Shown piece after piece: positions 7,938-17,247 of a DNA stretch of 64,000 bases; the first letter of the stretch is position 1; the number at the start of each line of letters is the position of its first letter. The notes beneath the pieces are model-generated. The model saw only the letters and a list, made by a program, of their open reading frames with translations. It did no database searches and had not been told where the DNA came from. This stretch comes from Neorhizobium galegae bv. orientalis str. HAMBI 540. Lineage in GTDB: Bacteria; Pseudomonadota; Alphaproteobacteria; Rhizobiales; Rhizobiaceae. Both the position numbers and the translations under genes were made by a program. Where the stretch lies: assembly GCF_000731315.1 (NCBI RefSeq), contig NZ_HG938353.1, positions 558,001 through 622,000 on the forward strand, given 5' to 3'.

Positions 7938-8825
7938 ATGCTGAAGCGCAAAAGATGGATTTTTGCGATCCTTGCGATTTTGCCGACCCTGGCAGTCTTT
8001 GCCTATGTCCGGCTTTATCCGATCGCCGACACGCTGAGGCTCAGCCTTTTCAAGTGGGACATCCTGTCGAAGAACAAGCCCTTCGTCGGCCTCGCGAATT
8101 TCCGCGAGCTGATGGGCGACCACCTGTTCATCGATGCGCTGGTCAATACTACGATCATCGCTTTCGGCGTGCTGATCCTCACCATTCCGATGGCGCTGAT
8201 CATCGCTGCACTGATCTTCCACCGCACCCGCTCTCGGATGGCCGGCTTCTACGAGACCGCGATCTTCATTCCGCATGTCGTGTCGCTGGTTCCGGCCGCC
8301 ATGGCCTGGAAATGGATTTTTGACGCCCGGCTCGGGCCGCTGAATGCGCTTTTGACCTTCTTCGGAATCCCGGCGCAATCCTGGCTGTTCGATCCGGTCC
8401 TGTCGGTCATCTGCATCATCGTGCTCTGCTCCTGGCAGGCGCTGGGTTACGCGGTGCTGATCTATATCGTCGGCTTCAAGAACCTGCCGGTCTCGCTTTA
8501 TGAAGCCGCCAAGCTTGACGGCGCCTCCGGGCCGCAGAGTTTCTGGCATCTCTCCATCCCGATGCTGAAACCGATCACCCTCTACGTCTCGGTCGTGACG
8601 CTGGTCTCCGGCTTTAACGTCTATGCCCAGGCCTTCGTCCTGGCATCCGATGCGCAAGGGGCGCCCGGACGGCAGGTGCGGGTGTTGGTTCTCGACATGC
8701 TGGAAAACAGCTTTCGCAATTACCGCGTCGGTTACGCGGCGTCCGAGGCCGTCGTGCTTCTGGTTATCGTTCTCGCGCTGACGCTCATCCAGTTCTCGAT
8801 GCTGCGGGAAAGGGGCAAGGCATGA
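7938..8825 (+). CDS. ABC sugar transporter permease, MalF/UgpA-like
   Basis: A 295-residue inner-membrane protein with about six transmembrane segments, starting KRKRWIFAILAILPTLAVFAYVRLYP. The EAA loop that docks the ATPase is visible as YEAAKLDGASGPQSFWHLSIPML. I use the ATG at 7938; the frame is open upstream to about 7842, but that stretch is Pro/Arg-rich, crosses the hairpin at 7846-7869, and does not look like protein. There is no strong ribosome site. It overlaps the second permease by 4 bases. Its partners are the second permease, the MsmK/UgpC-type ATPase (10955-12022) and the binding protein. Confidence 0.9.
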   Translation: MLKRKRWIFAILAILPTLAVFAYVRLYPIADTLRLSLFKWDILSKNKPFVGLANFRELMGDHLFIDALVNTTIIAFGVLILTIPMALIIAALIFHRTRSRMAGFYETAIFIPHVVSLVPAAMAWKWIFDARLGPLNALLTFFGIPAQSWLFDPVLSVICIIVLCSWQALGYAVLIYIVGFKNLPVSLYEAAKLDGASGPQSFWHLSIPMLKPITLYVSVVTLVSGFNVYAQAFVLASDAQGAPGRQVRVLVLDMLENSFRNYRVGYAASEAVVLLVIVLALTLIQFSMLRERGKA

Positions 8826-9715
8826 CCACCAATTCCGTGAACTATATCGAGCCCACCACCGAAGAGCTTTCCGAGGGCCTGCGCCTGCGCCGCAAGAAGC
8901 GGATGACGAACTTCGCGATCGACGTGTTCCTGATCATCGTCTCGATCCTGATGCTGCTGCCGCTGGTGTTCCTGGTGGCCAATGCCTTCAAGACGCCGGC
9001 GGAAATGCTTAGCTGGCCGCCGACCATCATCCCGCGCGACCCGACGATCGCTAATTTCTCCGCGGTGCTCGGCGAAACGCCGCTCCTGCGCTGGATCGCC
9101 AACAGCATCGCCTTTGCGGTGATGTCGACCATCGCCATCGTCGCCACCTCGGCGATCGCCGGCTACATCTTCGGCAAGTTCCGCTTCCGGACGATGAACA
9201 TCCTCTTCGCGCTGTTCCTCGCAACCGCCATCGTGCCGTTCGAGGTCTACATGATCCCGCTCTATTTCCAGGCCAAGAGCCTCGGCATCCTCAATTCCGT
9301 CTGGGGCCTGCTGCTCGGTTATCTGGTGATGAGTTTCGGTATCTTCCTGATCCGCCAGAACGTCATCCACTCGATCCCCGACGAACTCCTGGAAGCCGCC
9401 CGGATCGACGGCGCAGGCGAGTTCTGGATTTTCCTGCACATCGTCCTGCCACTCTTGCGCGGCGCGCTCGGCGCACTCGCCGTCCTCGCCTTCTTCCAAG
9501 CCTGGACCGCCTTCGCCTGGCCGATGATCGTTACAACGACCCGCACCAGCTACACGATCGAAGTGGGCCTGGCGCTTTTCCAGACCGGCTTCACGGTCGA
9601 TCTCGGCCGCCTCAGCGCCGCCTCCGCCACCGTTCTCATTCCGTCCATCCTGCTCTTCGTCATCCTGCGCCGCAATTTCGTGCAGGGCGTCGCCAGCACC
9701 GGCCTCAAGGAGTGA
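8822..9715 (+). CDS. ABC sugar transporter permease, MalG/UgpE-like
   Basis: A 297-residue inner-membrane permease. After a charged N-terminus (RLRRKKRMTNF) there are six hydrophobic segments, and the EAA loop is present as LEAARIDGAGEFWIFLHIVLPLL. The ATG overlaps the stop of the first permease (ATGA) and its own stop overlaps the start of the next gene in the same way, so all three are translationally coupled. It forms the heterodimeric channel with the first permease. Confidence 0.92.
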   Translation: MTTNSVNYIEPTTEELSEGLRLRRKKRMTNFAIDVFLIIVSILMLLPLVFLVANAFKTPAEMLSWPPTIIPRDPTIANFSAVLGETPLLRWIANSIAFAVMSTIAIVATSAIAGYIFGKFRFRTMNILFALFLATAIVPFEVYMIPLYFQAKSLGILNSVWGLLLGYLVMSFGIFLIRQNVIHSIPDELLEAARIDGAGEFWIFLHIVLPLLRGALGALAVLAFFQAWTAFAWPMIVTTTRTSYTIEVGLALFQTGFTVDLGRLSAASATVLIPSILLFVILRRNFVQGVASTGLKE

Positions 9716-10950
9716 CGACGGCGATGGATTTCTTTGAAGAAGCCCGCACCACTTACGCCGCAGCCAATGCCGGCACGCTCTACTGGATGCTGCGGCGACC
9801 GATGCTCGGCGGCGGGTTCCTGAACACCAAGCAGAACAGCCTGACACTGAACGACTATGGCGCGGAAGACGGTGTTCGAGGTCCGGATTACACCTATGGC
9901 TGGATCCAGGGACGGGGACTGGAAGCGGTCGTCACCCATGCCGAGCTCTTCGGCGCGGAACTGCCGCCCCTGGCTGAAAAGCTCGATACCGCCGGCCGCC
10001 GCCTCTACGCCCTTCTGGCGGCGCTCCAGAAGCCGGATGGCCACGCCTATTTTTGTTACGACCGTGACATGCGGGCCGTCTATGCCGATCAGGCGAACGT
10101 GGTCCAGACCCAGGAAAAGCCGGCACTGATCTACACCTATTCCGACGCCTTCGTGGCCAAGGGGCTGGTGGCCGCCGCAAGCCGCTATGGCCTGCAGGAT
10201 ATTGCCGACCATCTCGCCTATTTCGACCGGGTAATCACTGCCATCGAAACCGGCCGTTTCCAGATGGACGAACGCCGGCCACTCTCACTCGATAGCCTCG
10301 CCGTCCAGGCCAATGATTTCGGCCCGCGGATGATCCTGCTCGGTGCTGCCGGTATGTTGAAACGCGCCGGCCACACGGCGCATCTCGCCTTTGCCGACCG
10401 CTTCATCGCCCATGTCATCGACAGGCACTATGACGCCGCAACCGGTCTGCTGCGCAACGTACCAGGCGAGGACAACTGCAATGTCGGCCACGGAATCGAG
10501 TTCGTCGGCTTTGCGCTCGACTACCTCGCCGACCTCGCCGATCCGGCACTGATCGAGACGCTGGAACGCATCCTCGTCTCGTCCTTCAAAAAAGGCTTCG
10601 TCGGTCCCGGCATCACGCTTACGGTTTCCATCAAGACCGGCGAGGCACAGAGCCCCTATTGTCCCTGGTGGTCGCTGCCGGAAACCATCCGATCGGCGGC
10701 TCTCGCTCATGAGCGCACCGGTAGCGCCGCCAGCCTCAGCGTCTGGAAGACCGCGCATGCCGCCTTCTTTGAGCGCTACTGGCGCGGCACACCGCCGATC
10801 GCCTACCAGACCATGACCAAGGACGGCCCGGTCGATTTCGTGCCCGCGACGCCGGATCTCGATCCCGGCTATCACACCGGCCTCAGCCTGCTCGCAGCCA
10901 TTCACGCCGCAGATCGGTTGAAGCCTCAAACCCGAACAGTTTCAGGATAA
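9712..10950 (+). CDS. N-acylglucosamine 2-epimerase (AGE)-family sugar epimerase/isomerase
   Basis: A 412-residue (alpha/alpha)6-barrel protein. Landmarks of the AGE family are [12 protein letters not shown] (Trp64, Arg68), the His of VGHGIEF (about residue 260), [12 protein letters not shown] near 318-330, and GYHTGLS with His at about 388. Family members interconvert N-acetylglucosamine/N-acetylmannosamine or mannose/fructose-type sugars without a cofactor, in the cytosol. The gene overlaps the second permease by 4 bases and ends 4 bases before the ATPase gene, so its substrate is very likely the imported sugar or its first product. Because GH88/GH105 unsaturated uronyl hydrolases share this fold, hydrolase activity should be kept in mind, though the motifs favour AGE. 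Confidence 0.82.
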   Translation: MTTAMDFFEEARTTYAAANAGTLYWMLRRPMLGGGFLNTKQNSLTLNDYGAEDGVRGPDYTYGWIQGRGLEAVVTHAELFGAELPPLAEKLDTAGRRLYALLAALQKPDGHAYFCYDRDMRAVYADQANVVQTQEKPALIYTYSDAFVAKGLVAAASRYGLQDIADHLAYFDRVITAIETGRFQMDERRPLSLDSLAVQANDFGPRMILLGAAGMLKRAGHTAHLAFADRFIAHVIDRHYDAATGLLRNVPGEDNCNVGHGIEFVGFALDYLADLADPALIETLERILVSSFKKGFVGPGITLTVSIKTGEAQSPYCPWWSLPETIRSAALAHERTGSAASLSVWKTAHAAFFERYWRGTPPIAYQTMTKDGPVDFVPATPDLDPGYHTGLSLLAAIHAADRLKPQTRTVSG

Positions 10951-10954
10951 ACTC

Positions 10955-12022
10955 ATGGCTTCCGTTGAAATCCAGAACGTCCGCAAGGCCTATGGCGACT
11001 TCGAGACCATCAAGGGCGTGTCGGTCGATGTGCCGGATGGCGCCTTTGTCGTCCTCGTTGGGCCCTCCGGCTGCGGCAAGTCCACGCTGCTGCGGATGAT
11101 CGCCGGCCTCGAAGACATTTCCGGCGGCACGATCCGTATCGACGGGCGCGTTATCAACGAGGTCGAGCCGAAGAACCGCGACATCGCCATGGTTTTCCAG
11201 AATTATGCGCTTTATCCGCATATGACGATCGCCGAGAACATGGGCTTTTCGCTGCGGCTGGCCAAGAAATCCAAGGAGGAGATTGCCGAGCGGGTCACCG
11301 ACGCAGCGCGTATCCTGGGGCTGACCGATTACCTCAAGCGTTACCCGAAACAGCTCTCCGGCGGCCAGCGCCAGCGCGTCGCCATGGGCCGCGCCATCGT
11401 CCGCAACCCCAAGGTTTTCCTGTTCGACGAGCCGCTATCCAACCTCGACGCCAAGCTGCGCGTGCAGATGCGCGCGGAACTCAAGGACATCCACGCCCGC
11501 ATCAAGACGACCACCGTCTACGTCACCCACGACCAGATCGAGGCGATGACCATGGCGGACCGGATCGTGGTGATGAGGGATGGCATCGTCGAGCAGGTCG
11601 GCGCGCCGCTGGAGCTCTACGACAAGCCGGTCAACACCTTCGTCGCCAGCTTCATCGGCTCACCCTCGATGAATTTCCTCTCCGGCACGGTGGCTGAGGA
11701 TCGTAAGTCCGTGCTGACTGAAAACGGCGTCCGCCTGCCGCTCGGCCCGGAGGCTTCCGCGCCTCCCGGCACCGCTGTCAGCTACGGCATCCGCCCCGAA
11801 CATCTCGCCATCGCCTCCGGGAACGAGGGCATTCCGATGACCGTGACGAATATCGAGCCGACCGGTTCGGAAACCTTCGTGCAGGGGACGGTCGACGGCC
11901 AGAAATTTTCGGCGCAGCTGCGCGAGCGACTTTTCATCAAGACCGGCGAAGTGCTCAATCTGGCGCTTGCGCCCACCAACAGCCATGTCTTCGATGCCGC
12001 CACCGGCATGCGGCGCGGCTGA
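10955..12022 (+). CDS. ABC sugar transporter ATPase, UgpC/MsmK type
   Basis: A 355-residue ATPase. Walker [10 protein letters not shown] is at about residues 37-45, the Q-loop is at [10 protein letters not shown], the signature [14 protein letters not shown] is near 135, Walker B is [13 protein letters not shown], and the switch His is in [11 protein letters not shown]-terminal TOBE-like regulatory domain follows ([26 protein letters not shown]), as in all ATPases of the maltose/glycerol-phosphate group. It energises import by the two permeases encoded just upstream. Cytosolic face of the inner membrane. Confidence 0.94.
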   Translation: MASVEIQNVRKAYGDFETIKGVSVDVPDGAFVVLVGPSGCGKSTLLRMIAGLEDISGGTIRIDGRVINEVEPKNRDIAMVFQNYALYPHMTIAENMGFSLRLAKKSKEEIAERVTDAARILGLTDYLKRYPKQLSGGQRQRVAMGRAIVRNPKVFLFDEPLSNLDAKLRVQMRAELKDIHARIKTTTVYVTHDQIEAMTMADRIVVMRDGIVEQVGAPLELYDKPVNTFVASFIGSPSMNFLSGTVAEDRKSVLTENGVRLPLGPEASAPPGTAVSYGIRPEHLAIASGNEGIPMTVTNIEPTGSETFVQGTVDGQKFSAQLRERLFIKTGEVLNLALAPTNSHVFDAATGMRRG

Positions 12023-12043
12023 CAAGCATAAGGTAGCAATACG

Positions 12044-13219
12044 ATGGAACAGTCTTGGCGTTGGTTTGGGCCGGACGACACGGTCACGCTTTCGCATGTG
12101 AAACAGGCGGGCGCGACCGGCATCGTCAGTGCGCTGCATCACTTGAATGACGGCCGTATCTGGCCGGACGACGAGATTTTGAAGCGCAGGGCGATCATCG
12201 AGGAGGCCGGACTCACCTGGTCGGTGGTGGAAAGCATCATCGTTCATGAGGATATCAAGACTCGCACCGGCCGTTACCGCGAGCTGATCGACAACTACAA
12301 GGCCTCGATCCGCGCGGTCGCCAAAGCTGGCATCGGGACGGTCTGCTACAATTTCATGGCGATCACCGACTGGACGCGCACCGACCTCGAATACGAGATG
12401 CCGCATGGCGGCACAGCCTTGCGTTTCGATATCGTCGAATTCTGCGCCTATGACGTCTTTATCCTGAAACGCCCCGGCGCCGAGCAGGACCATCCCGTCG
12501 ACCGCATCGCCAAGGCTCAAGACTGGCTGAAGACGGCGAGCGAGAGCGATCTCGCCCGGCTGGAACGCAACCTGATCGAATGGGTGCCGGCCCGCGAATT
12601 CGTCTACGACCGGCAGAGCCTCAACCGCATGCTGGATATCTACAAGGAACTGTCGGAGACTGGTTTCCGCGAAAACCTCTTCACCTTCCTGAACGAGATC
12701 ATCCCGGTTGCCGAAGAGGCGGGCGTCAGGATGGCGATCCATCCGGACGATCCGCCATTCCCGCTCTTCGGCCTGCCGCGGGTGGTCTGCAGGGCTTCCG
12801 ATGCACGCGGGCTCCTTGCGGCCGTGAAGTCGCCCTCGAACGGTATCACGCTCTGCACCGGCTCCTACGGCGCCAATCCGGAGAACGACCTCGTGGCGAT
12901 GGCCAGAGAATTTGGACCCGACATCCATTTCGCCCACCTGCGCAACGTCACCAAGGAAGGCGATGGCTCCTTCCATGAGGCCGAGCATCTGGACGGGGAT
13001 ACGGACATGGTACGGGTCACCATGGCGCTGATGGCTGAAGAGAAGCGCCGCAAGGCCGAGGGCAGGGTGGACTGGCAGATCCCGATGCGACCGGACCACG
13101 GCCACGCGATCGTCGACGACATAGGCAAGAAGATAAACCCCGGCTATTCTTGCATCGGCAGGCTGAAGGGCCTGGCGGAATTGCGCGGCATCATGCGCAC
13201 GCTCGAAGTTCTCGGCTGA
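12044..13219 (+). CDS. uxuA: Mannonate dehydratase
   Basis: A 391-residue TIM-barrel protein of normal UxuA length. It dehydrates D-mannonate to 2-keto-3-deoxy-D-gluconate, a step of hexuronate breakdown in the cytosol. Recognisable blocks are [20 protein letters not shown] at the N-terminus, [12 protein letters not shown], the metal-site segment [34 protein letters not shown] and MRPDHGH near the end. It follows the ATPase gene by 21 bases. No uxuB or uxaC is in the window; the adjacent Gfo/Idh/MocA oxidoreductase may provide the redox step that makes mannonate. Confidence 0.93.
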   Translation: MEQSWRWFGPDDTVTLSHVKQAGATGIVSALHHLNDGRIWPDDEILKRRAIIEEAGLTWSVVESIIVHEDIKTRTGRYRELIDNYKASIRAVAKAGIGTVCYNFMAITDWTRTDLEYEMPHGGTALRFDIVEFCAYDVFILKRPGAEQDHPVDRIAKAQDWLKTASESDLARLERNLIEWVPAREFVYDRQSLNRMLDIYKELSETGFRENLFTFLNEIIPVAEEAGVRMAIHPDDPPFPLFGLPRVVCRASDARGLLAAVKSPSNGITLCTGSYGANPENDLVAMAREFGPDIHFAHLRNVTKEGDGSFHEAEHLDGDTDMVRVTMALMAEEKRRKAEGRVDWQIPMRPDHGHAIVDDIGKKINPGYSCIGRLKGLAELRGIMRTLEVLG

Positions 13220-13245
13220 AAACGGATATTGAGGGGGAGTGGACG

Positions 13246-14247
13246 ATGACCAAACTGAAAGTGGCGATGATCGGGCTTGGCATGGCCGCGGGGCACCACG
13301 CCCGCGCCGTGCTCGATTTGTCCGACAGAATCGAATGCGTCGCGGCTTTCAGCCAGACTGCAGCCCGGCGTGAGGCATTTGCCGCCCAGTACCCGATCCC
13401 CACGACCGGCGATCTCGATGCGATCTTTGCGGACAAGACGATCGAGGCCGTGTTGATCCTCACCCCGCCGAGCAGCCACCTGGAACTCGTAGAGCGCTGC
13501 GTAGCGGCGAAAAAGCATATCCTGCTGGAAAAGCCGCTCGATATCTCGTTCGAGCGCTCGGAAGCGATCGTCCGGGCTGCGGAGCAAGCGGGCGTGCTGC
13601 TGGCCATGGTGCTGCAAAACCGGTTCCGCTTGGCAGCGCTGAAACTCGACGAGATCGTCAGATCCGGTCGACTGGGACAGTTGATCGAGGCGTCCGCCGC
13701 GATCCGCAATTGGCGGCCCCAGAGCTATTACGACGTCGAGGGCCGCGGCACGATGGCACGCGACGGCGGCGGCGTGCTGCTGACCCAGGGCATCCACACG
13801 ATCGACTTGCTGCTGAGTTATGCCGGTACCCCGAAAGACGTCTGCTCCTTCGTCCGCACCAGCCCTATCCATGCGATGGAAACCGAGGATCTGGTGACGG
13901 CGACCTTCGCGTTCGAAAACGGGGCGATAGGGACGCTCAACGCCACCACCTGCGCCTATCCCGGCCTGCCGGAGCGCATCGAGCTGCTCGGCACCCACGG
14001 TACGGCAGTCTTGACCGGCGATACGCTGAAAGCCGCATTCATGGACGGCACCAGCATCACGGAAGGCGGCGAGAAAACGGGCAGCGGGACAGGGGCCAAC
14101 CCGATGGCCTTCGGCCATGAAATGCACCGCGCCCTGATCGGGAATTTCATCGATGCGGTTCGAACCGGTGCACCGCTGCGCGTCACCGGCGAAGATGCGC
14201 TCAAGGCTCACCGCTTCATCGCGGAAATCCTGGCTGCCGGCCGGTAG
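13246..14247 (+). CDS. Gfo/Idh/MocA-family NAD(P)-dependent sugar oxidoreductase
   Basis: A 333-residue protein. The N-terminal Rossmann fold starts KVAMIGLGMAAGHHARAV, with the dinucleotide-binding glycines. The EKPLDISFE motif, whose Lys is catalytic in this family, is at about residues 102-110, and the C-terminal alpha/beta domain carries GGGVLLTQGIHTIDLLL with the His that binds the sugar. The ATG at 13246 has GAGGGGGA upstream; longer readings start inside uxuA and were rejected. Last gene of the block, it may oxidise or reduce a hexuronate intermediate, for example fructuronate/mannonate; that is inferred from position next to uxuA. It ends 6 bases before the convergent brnA stop, with no obvious terminator. 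Confidence 0.88.
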   Translation: MTKLKVAMIGLGMAAGHHARAVLDLSDRIECVAAFSQTAARREAFAAQYPIPTTGDLDAIFADKTIEAVLILTPPSSHLELVERCVAAKKHILLEKPLDISFERSEAIVRAAEQAGVLLAMVLQNRFRLAALKLDEIVRSGRLGQLIEASAAIRNWRPQSYYDVEGRGTMARDGGGVLLTQGIHTIDLLLSYAGTPKDVCSFVRTSPIHAMETEDLVTATFAFENGAIGTLNATTCAYPGLPERIELLGTHGTAVLTGDTLKAAFMDGTSITEGGEKTGSGTGANPMAFGHEMHRALIGNFIDAVRTGAPLRVTGEDALKAHRFIAEILAAGR

Positions 14248-14253
14248 ACCGTC

Positions 14254-14568
14254 TCAGAGGCCGGCTGCCTTGCGCAGCTCCTCGGCCATTTTGGCCCGCC
14301 AGTCCTTGCCGGACGCCTTGAATTTTTCGAGCACGTCCGGATCGAGCCTGAGCGTGACAGCTACCTTGGGTGCCTCAAGTTTCGGCCGGCCCCGGGCGGC
14401 GATGGCCTGTTCCATCTTCGCGGCCATCTCGGGAAAGACTTCCCGGAACGGCCGCATGCTCGCCATCTCTTCGGCGGTCAATGGTGGGCTGTCGACCGCG
14501 TCCCAATCCTCTTTGGTATATCCGCGACCAGGGCGAAATTCTTTCTGTTTTTCGTGCTTGATGTTCAT
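14254..14568 (-). CDS. brnA: BrnA-type antitoxin
   Basis: A 104-residue protein whose C-terminal half is a ribbon-helix-helix-like DNA-binding region (PKVAVTLRLDPDVLEKFKASGKDWRAKMAEEL), as in BrnA antitoxins. The N-terminal half (residues 1-60) is charged and probably wraps the toxin. The ATG overlaps the stop of the toxin gene (ATGA), with toxin first, which is the usual order for brnT-brnA. BrnA neutralises BrnT and represses the operon. Located between the sugar locus and ribB, it is an accessory insertion. Confidence 0.9.
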   Translation of the reverse strand: MNIKHEKQKEFRPGRGYTKEDWDAVDSPPLTAEEMASMRPFREVFPEMAAKMEQAIAARGRPKLEAPKVAVTLRLDPDVLEKFKASGKDWRAKMAEELRKAAGL

Positions 14569-14813
14569 TCGATCATGCTCCTCTCATCTTTTCGGGCAGG
14601 GCGCATCGAAATGACAGAGATTGCTTCCGAGCCGAGCACCAGGAATATCACGACGATCGTTCCATCCTTCAGGCGGCCGACAGCTTTGGATCTCGCCTTC
14701 TTGGCGGGTGTGGTCACTGCCGTTGCGAAGAATTCGAAATAAAGATCAGCGAAATCGAGACCATGCTTCTCGAGATTCACAATCCGCTTCGTCTCGTCCC
14801 AAATGATCTTCAA
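14565..14813 (-). CDS. brnT: BrnT-type ribonuclease toxin
   Basis: An 82-residue protein beginning IIWDETKRIVNLEKHGLDFADLYFEFF, the N-terminal signature of BrnT (a RelE-like fold RNase). SVISMRPARKDERSMI at the C-terminus holds the conserved Ser-x-R-x-A-x-x-x-E-R pattern. The family cleaves RNA and stops growth when free of BrnA. The usual IGxxxGR segment is present as AVGRLKDGTIVVIFLV. It is intact, so it should be active. Confidence 0.9.
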   Translation of the reverse strand: MKIIWDETKRIVNLEKHGLDFADLYFEFFATAVTTPAKKARSKAVGRLKDGTIVVIFLVLGSEAISVISMRPARKDERSMIE

Positions 14814-14902
14814 CTATTATCCGTACACGAAAAATCGCCGCCCGACAACGAGCGACGATGGAACGGTCCGAAACCTTTTGCAACCCTAAGGATTGAGGGC
14901 GA

Positions 14903-16003
14903 TCAGCAGATCACCGTTTCGGCGATCTTGATGCCGAAACCTTCGAGGCCGACATAGTGGCGCTCGCTGCGGGTCAGCAGCTTGATCGAGGTGACGCCGA
15001 GATCCTTGAGGATCTGCGCGCCGAGGCCGATTTCCAGCCATTCGCTCTCGCGGGCCTGGGCTTCGGCATGGCCCTCCTGGTCCTGACGCAGCTTGCGGCC
15101 ATGATCCTTCTGGCCGACCCCGACCGAGCCTTCGCGCAGGTAGATGATCACGCCGCGACCCTCTTCCTCGATTTTCGCCATGTAACGATCGACCGAGCGC
15201 TGTGTGCCGAACACGTCACGGGTGACGTTTTCGAGATGCAGGCGGACCGGAATGTCGACGCCGTCGCGGATGTCGCCGAAGATCACCGCCACGTGCTGCA
15301 TCGGGTCCCAGGGCAGCGAATAGGCATGCGCCTTCGCCTTGCCGTGCGGCGTCTCGACGTCGAACGCCGTCTGCAGCTCGATCAGCGTTTCCTTGCGCTG
15401 GCGATAGGCGATCAGGTCGGCGACGGAAACCTGCTTCAATCCGTGTTTGGCGGCAAAGTCGGTGACCTGCTGGCCGCGCGTCACGGTGCCGTCGTCGTTG
15501 ACGAGTTCGCAGATGACGCCGATCGGCGGAAGGCCGGCGAGCCTGCAGAGATCGACGGCCGCTTCCGTATGGCCGGAGCGCATCAGCACGCCGCCTTCGC
15601 GGGCGATCAGCGGGAAGATATGGCCGGGCCGCACAAAATCGCTTGGGCCGACATTCGGATTGGCGAGGTTGCGGACGGTGAGCGTCCGGTCCTCGGCGGA
15701 AATGCCGGTCGTCGTGCCGTGCTTGAAATCGACGGTGACGGTGAAGGCCGTCGTGTGAGCACTGTCGTTTTCCGCCACCATGGCGTTGAGGTTTAGCCGC
15801 TTGGCCTCCTCGCGCGGCATCGGGGCGCAGACGATGCCGGACGTGTGGCGCACGATGAAGGCCATTTTGTCCGGCGTACAGTGGACAGCGGCGACGATCA
15901 GGTCGCCTTCGTTCTCACGGTCGTCGTCATCGGTGACGACGACGATTTCGCCGGCCTCGAAGGCGCGGAGGGCGTCGACGACGCGCTTCTGATCATAGGC
16001 CAT
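14903..16003 (-). CDS. ribB: 3,4-dihydroxy-2-butanone-4-phosphate synthase with degenerate GTP cyclohydrolase II domain
   Basis: A 366-residue fusion. Residues 1-205 are a complete RibB domain: [19 protein letters not shown] (acidic Mg site), [24 protein letters not shown], and [28 protein letters not shown]. It makes the four-carbon unit of riboflavin from ribulose-5-phosphate. Residues 206-366 have the RibA fold ([26 protein letters not shown]), but the zinc-cysteine segment is replaced by [22 protein letters not shown], with no Cys at all. The GTP cyclohydrolase II activity must therefore be absent, so a separate ribA is expected elsewhere. The ATG at 16003 has AGGAAA. It lies 12 bases after aroC on the same transcript. 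Confidence 0.93.
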   Translation of the reverse strand: MAYDQKRVVDALRAFEAGEIVVVTDDDDRENEGDLIVAAVHCTPDKMAFIVRHTSGIVCAPMPREEAKRLNLNAMVAENDSAHTTAFTVTVDFKHGTTTGISAEDRTLTVRNLANPNVGPSDFVRPGHIFPLIAREGGVLMRSGHTEAAVDLCRLAGLPPIGVICELVNDDGTVTRGQQVTDFAAKHGLKQVSVADLIAYRQRKETLIELQTAFDVETPHGKAKAHAYSLPWDPMQHVAVIFGDIRDGVDIPVRLHLENVTRDVFGTQRSVDRYMAKIEEEGRGVIIYLREGSVGVGQKDHGRKLRQDQEGHAEAQARESEWLEIGLGAQILKDLGVTSIKLLTRSERHYVGLEGFGIKIAETVIC

Positions 16004-16015
16004 GGATGTCGTTTC

Positions 16016-17113
16016 CTAGAGATTTCGCCCCGTCTGGGCCCGGTCGCGGAGATAGTGATCGGCAATTGCGCATGCAACCATCGCCTCGCCGATCGGCACG
16101 GCGCGGATGCCGACGCAGGGGTCGTGGCGGCCCTTGGTGCGCACCTCGACATTGTTGCCGTCGACGTCGATCGAGCGCTGCTCGGTAAGAATGGAGGAGG
16201 TTGGCTTGATCGCGAAGCGGGCGACCACCGCCTCGCCGGTCGAGATGCCGCCGAGAATGCCGCCTGCATGGTTGGAGAGGAAGATGGGCTTGCCGTCATT
16301 GCCCATGCGCATCTCGTCGGCGTCTTCCTCGCCGGACAGTTCTGCAACGCCGAAACCGTCGCCGATCTCGACGCCCTTGACGGCATTGATCGACATCAGA
16401 AGGCTGGCGATATCCTGATCGAGCTTGCCATAGACCGGTGCACCGAGGCCGGCGGGCACGCCTTCGGCGATAACTTCGACCACGGCACCGATCGAGGAAC
16501 CGGCCTTGCGGATGTCGTCGAGATACTCTTCCCAGACGGGCACCATCGCCGCATCGGGGCAGAAGAACGGGTTCTGGCCGACCTGGTCCCAATCCCAGTT
16601 GGCGCGGTCTATTTTATGCTTGCCGATCTGGATCAGCGCGGCGCGGACATTGAGGCTCGGTACGACCTTGCGGGCAAGCGCCCCGGCGGCGACGCGGGCA
16701 GCCGTCTCGCGGGCGGAGGAACGGCCGCCACCGCGATAGTCGCGGATGCCGTATTTGACGTCATAGGTATAGTCCGCATGGCCGGGGCGGTAGCGGCGGG
16801 CGATCTCGCCGTAATCCTTGGAGCGCTGGTCAGTATTCTCGATCAGCATCGAGATCGGCGTGCCGGTCGAGATCATCGTCTCGCCGTCGGCGTCCAGCAT
16901 CACGCCGGAGAGCACCTTGACGATGTCGTCCTCGCGCCGCTGCGTCACGAAGCGCGACTGGCCGGGCTTGCGCTTGTCCATCCAGGCCTGGATTTCCGCC
17001 AGTGTGAAGCGGATGCCGGGCGGGCAACCGTCGACCACGCAGCCGAGCGCCGGGCCATGGCTTTCGCCCCAGGTGGTGACACGGAAAAGGTGACCGAAAG
17101 TGTTGTGCGACAT
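16016..17113 (-). CDS. aroC: Chorismate synthase
   Basis: A 365-residue enzyme that makes chorismate from EPSP with reduced FMN, the last step of the shikimate pathway. All three family signatures are visible: [20 protein letters not shown] at the start, the central [20 protein letters not shown], and the C-terminal RFAIKPTSS with [19 protein letters not shown] start at MSHNTFG (17113); 14 more codons are open upstream but do not resemble the family. It is transcribed towards ribB, and the dependence of AroC on flavin makes the pairing sensible. Confidence 0.96.
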   Translation of the reverse strand: MSHNTFGHLFRVTTWGESHGPALGCVVDGCPPGIRFTLAEIQAWMDKRKPGQSRFVTQRREDDIVKVLSGVMLDADGETMISTGTPISMLIENTDQRSKDYGEIARRYRPGHADYTYDVKYGIRDYRGGGRSSARETAARVAAGALARKVVPSLNVRAALIQIGKHKIDRANWDWDQVGQNPFFCPDAAMVPVWEEYLDDIRKAGSSIGAVVEVIAEGVPAGLGAPVYGKLDQDIASLLMSINAVKGVEIGDGFGVAELSGEEDADEMRMGNDGKPIFLSNHAGGILGGISTGEAVVARFAIKPTSSILTEQRSIDVDGNNVEVRTKGRHDPCVGIRAVPIGEAMVACAIADHYLRDRAQTGRNL

Positions 17114-17247
17114 GGCGTTACAGGACCAGCTGTGGCGGAGCTGGCCTTTCGCCAACTTCTGACGCGGTTGTCATATGGAAAAGGTTGCCGGGCGACAAGT
17201 CTTTCTTGGCAGAACTGTCGCGCCGGAAATGGTGAACAATGATGGTT

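Noticed and set aside
11660..13105. 481-codon minus-strand open frame
   Set aside because: It lies opposite the ATPase and uxuA genes, has Asp/Arg/His-rich shadow composition, and both real genes have strong family motifs.
16004..16015. FMN riboswitch before ribB
   Set aside because: Only 12 bases separate aroC and ribB, too few for a riboswitch, and none was seen before aroC.
15845..17242. 465-codon plus-strand open frame
   Set aside because: Antisense to ribB and aroC; composition typical of the third-frame shadow of GC-rich genes.
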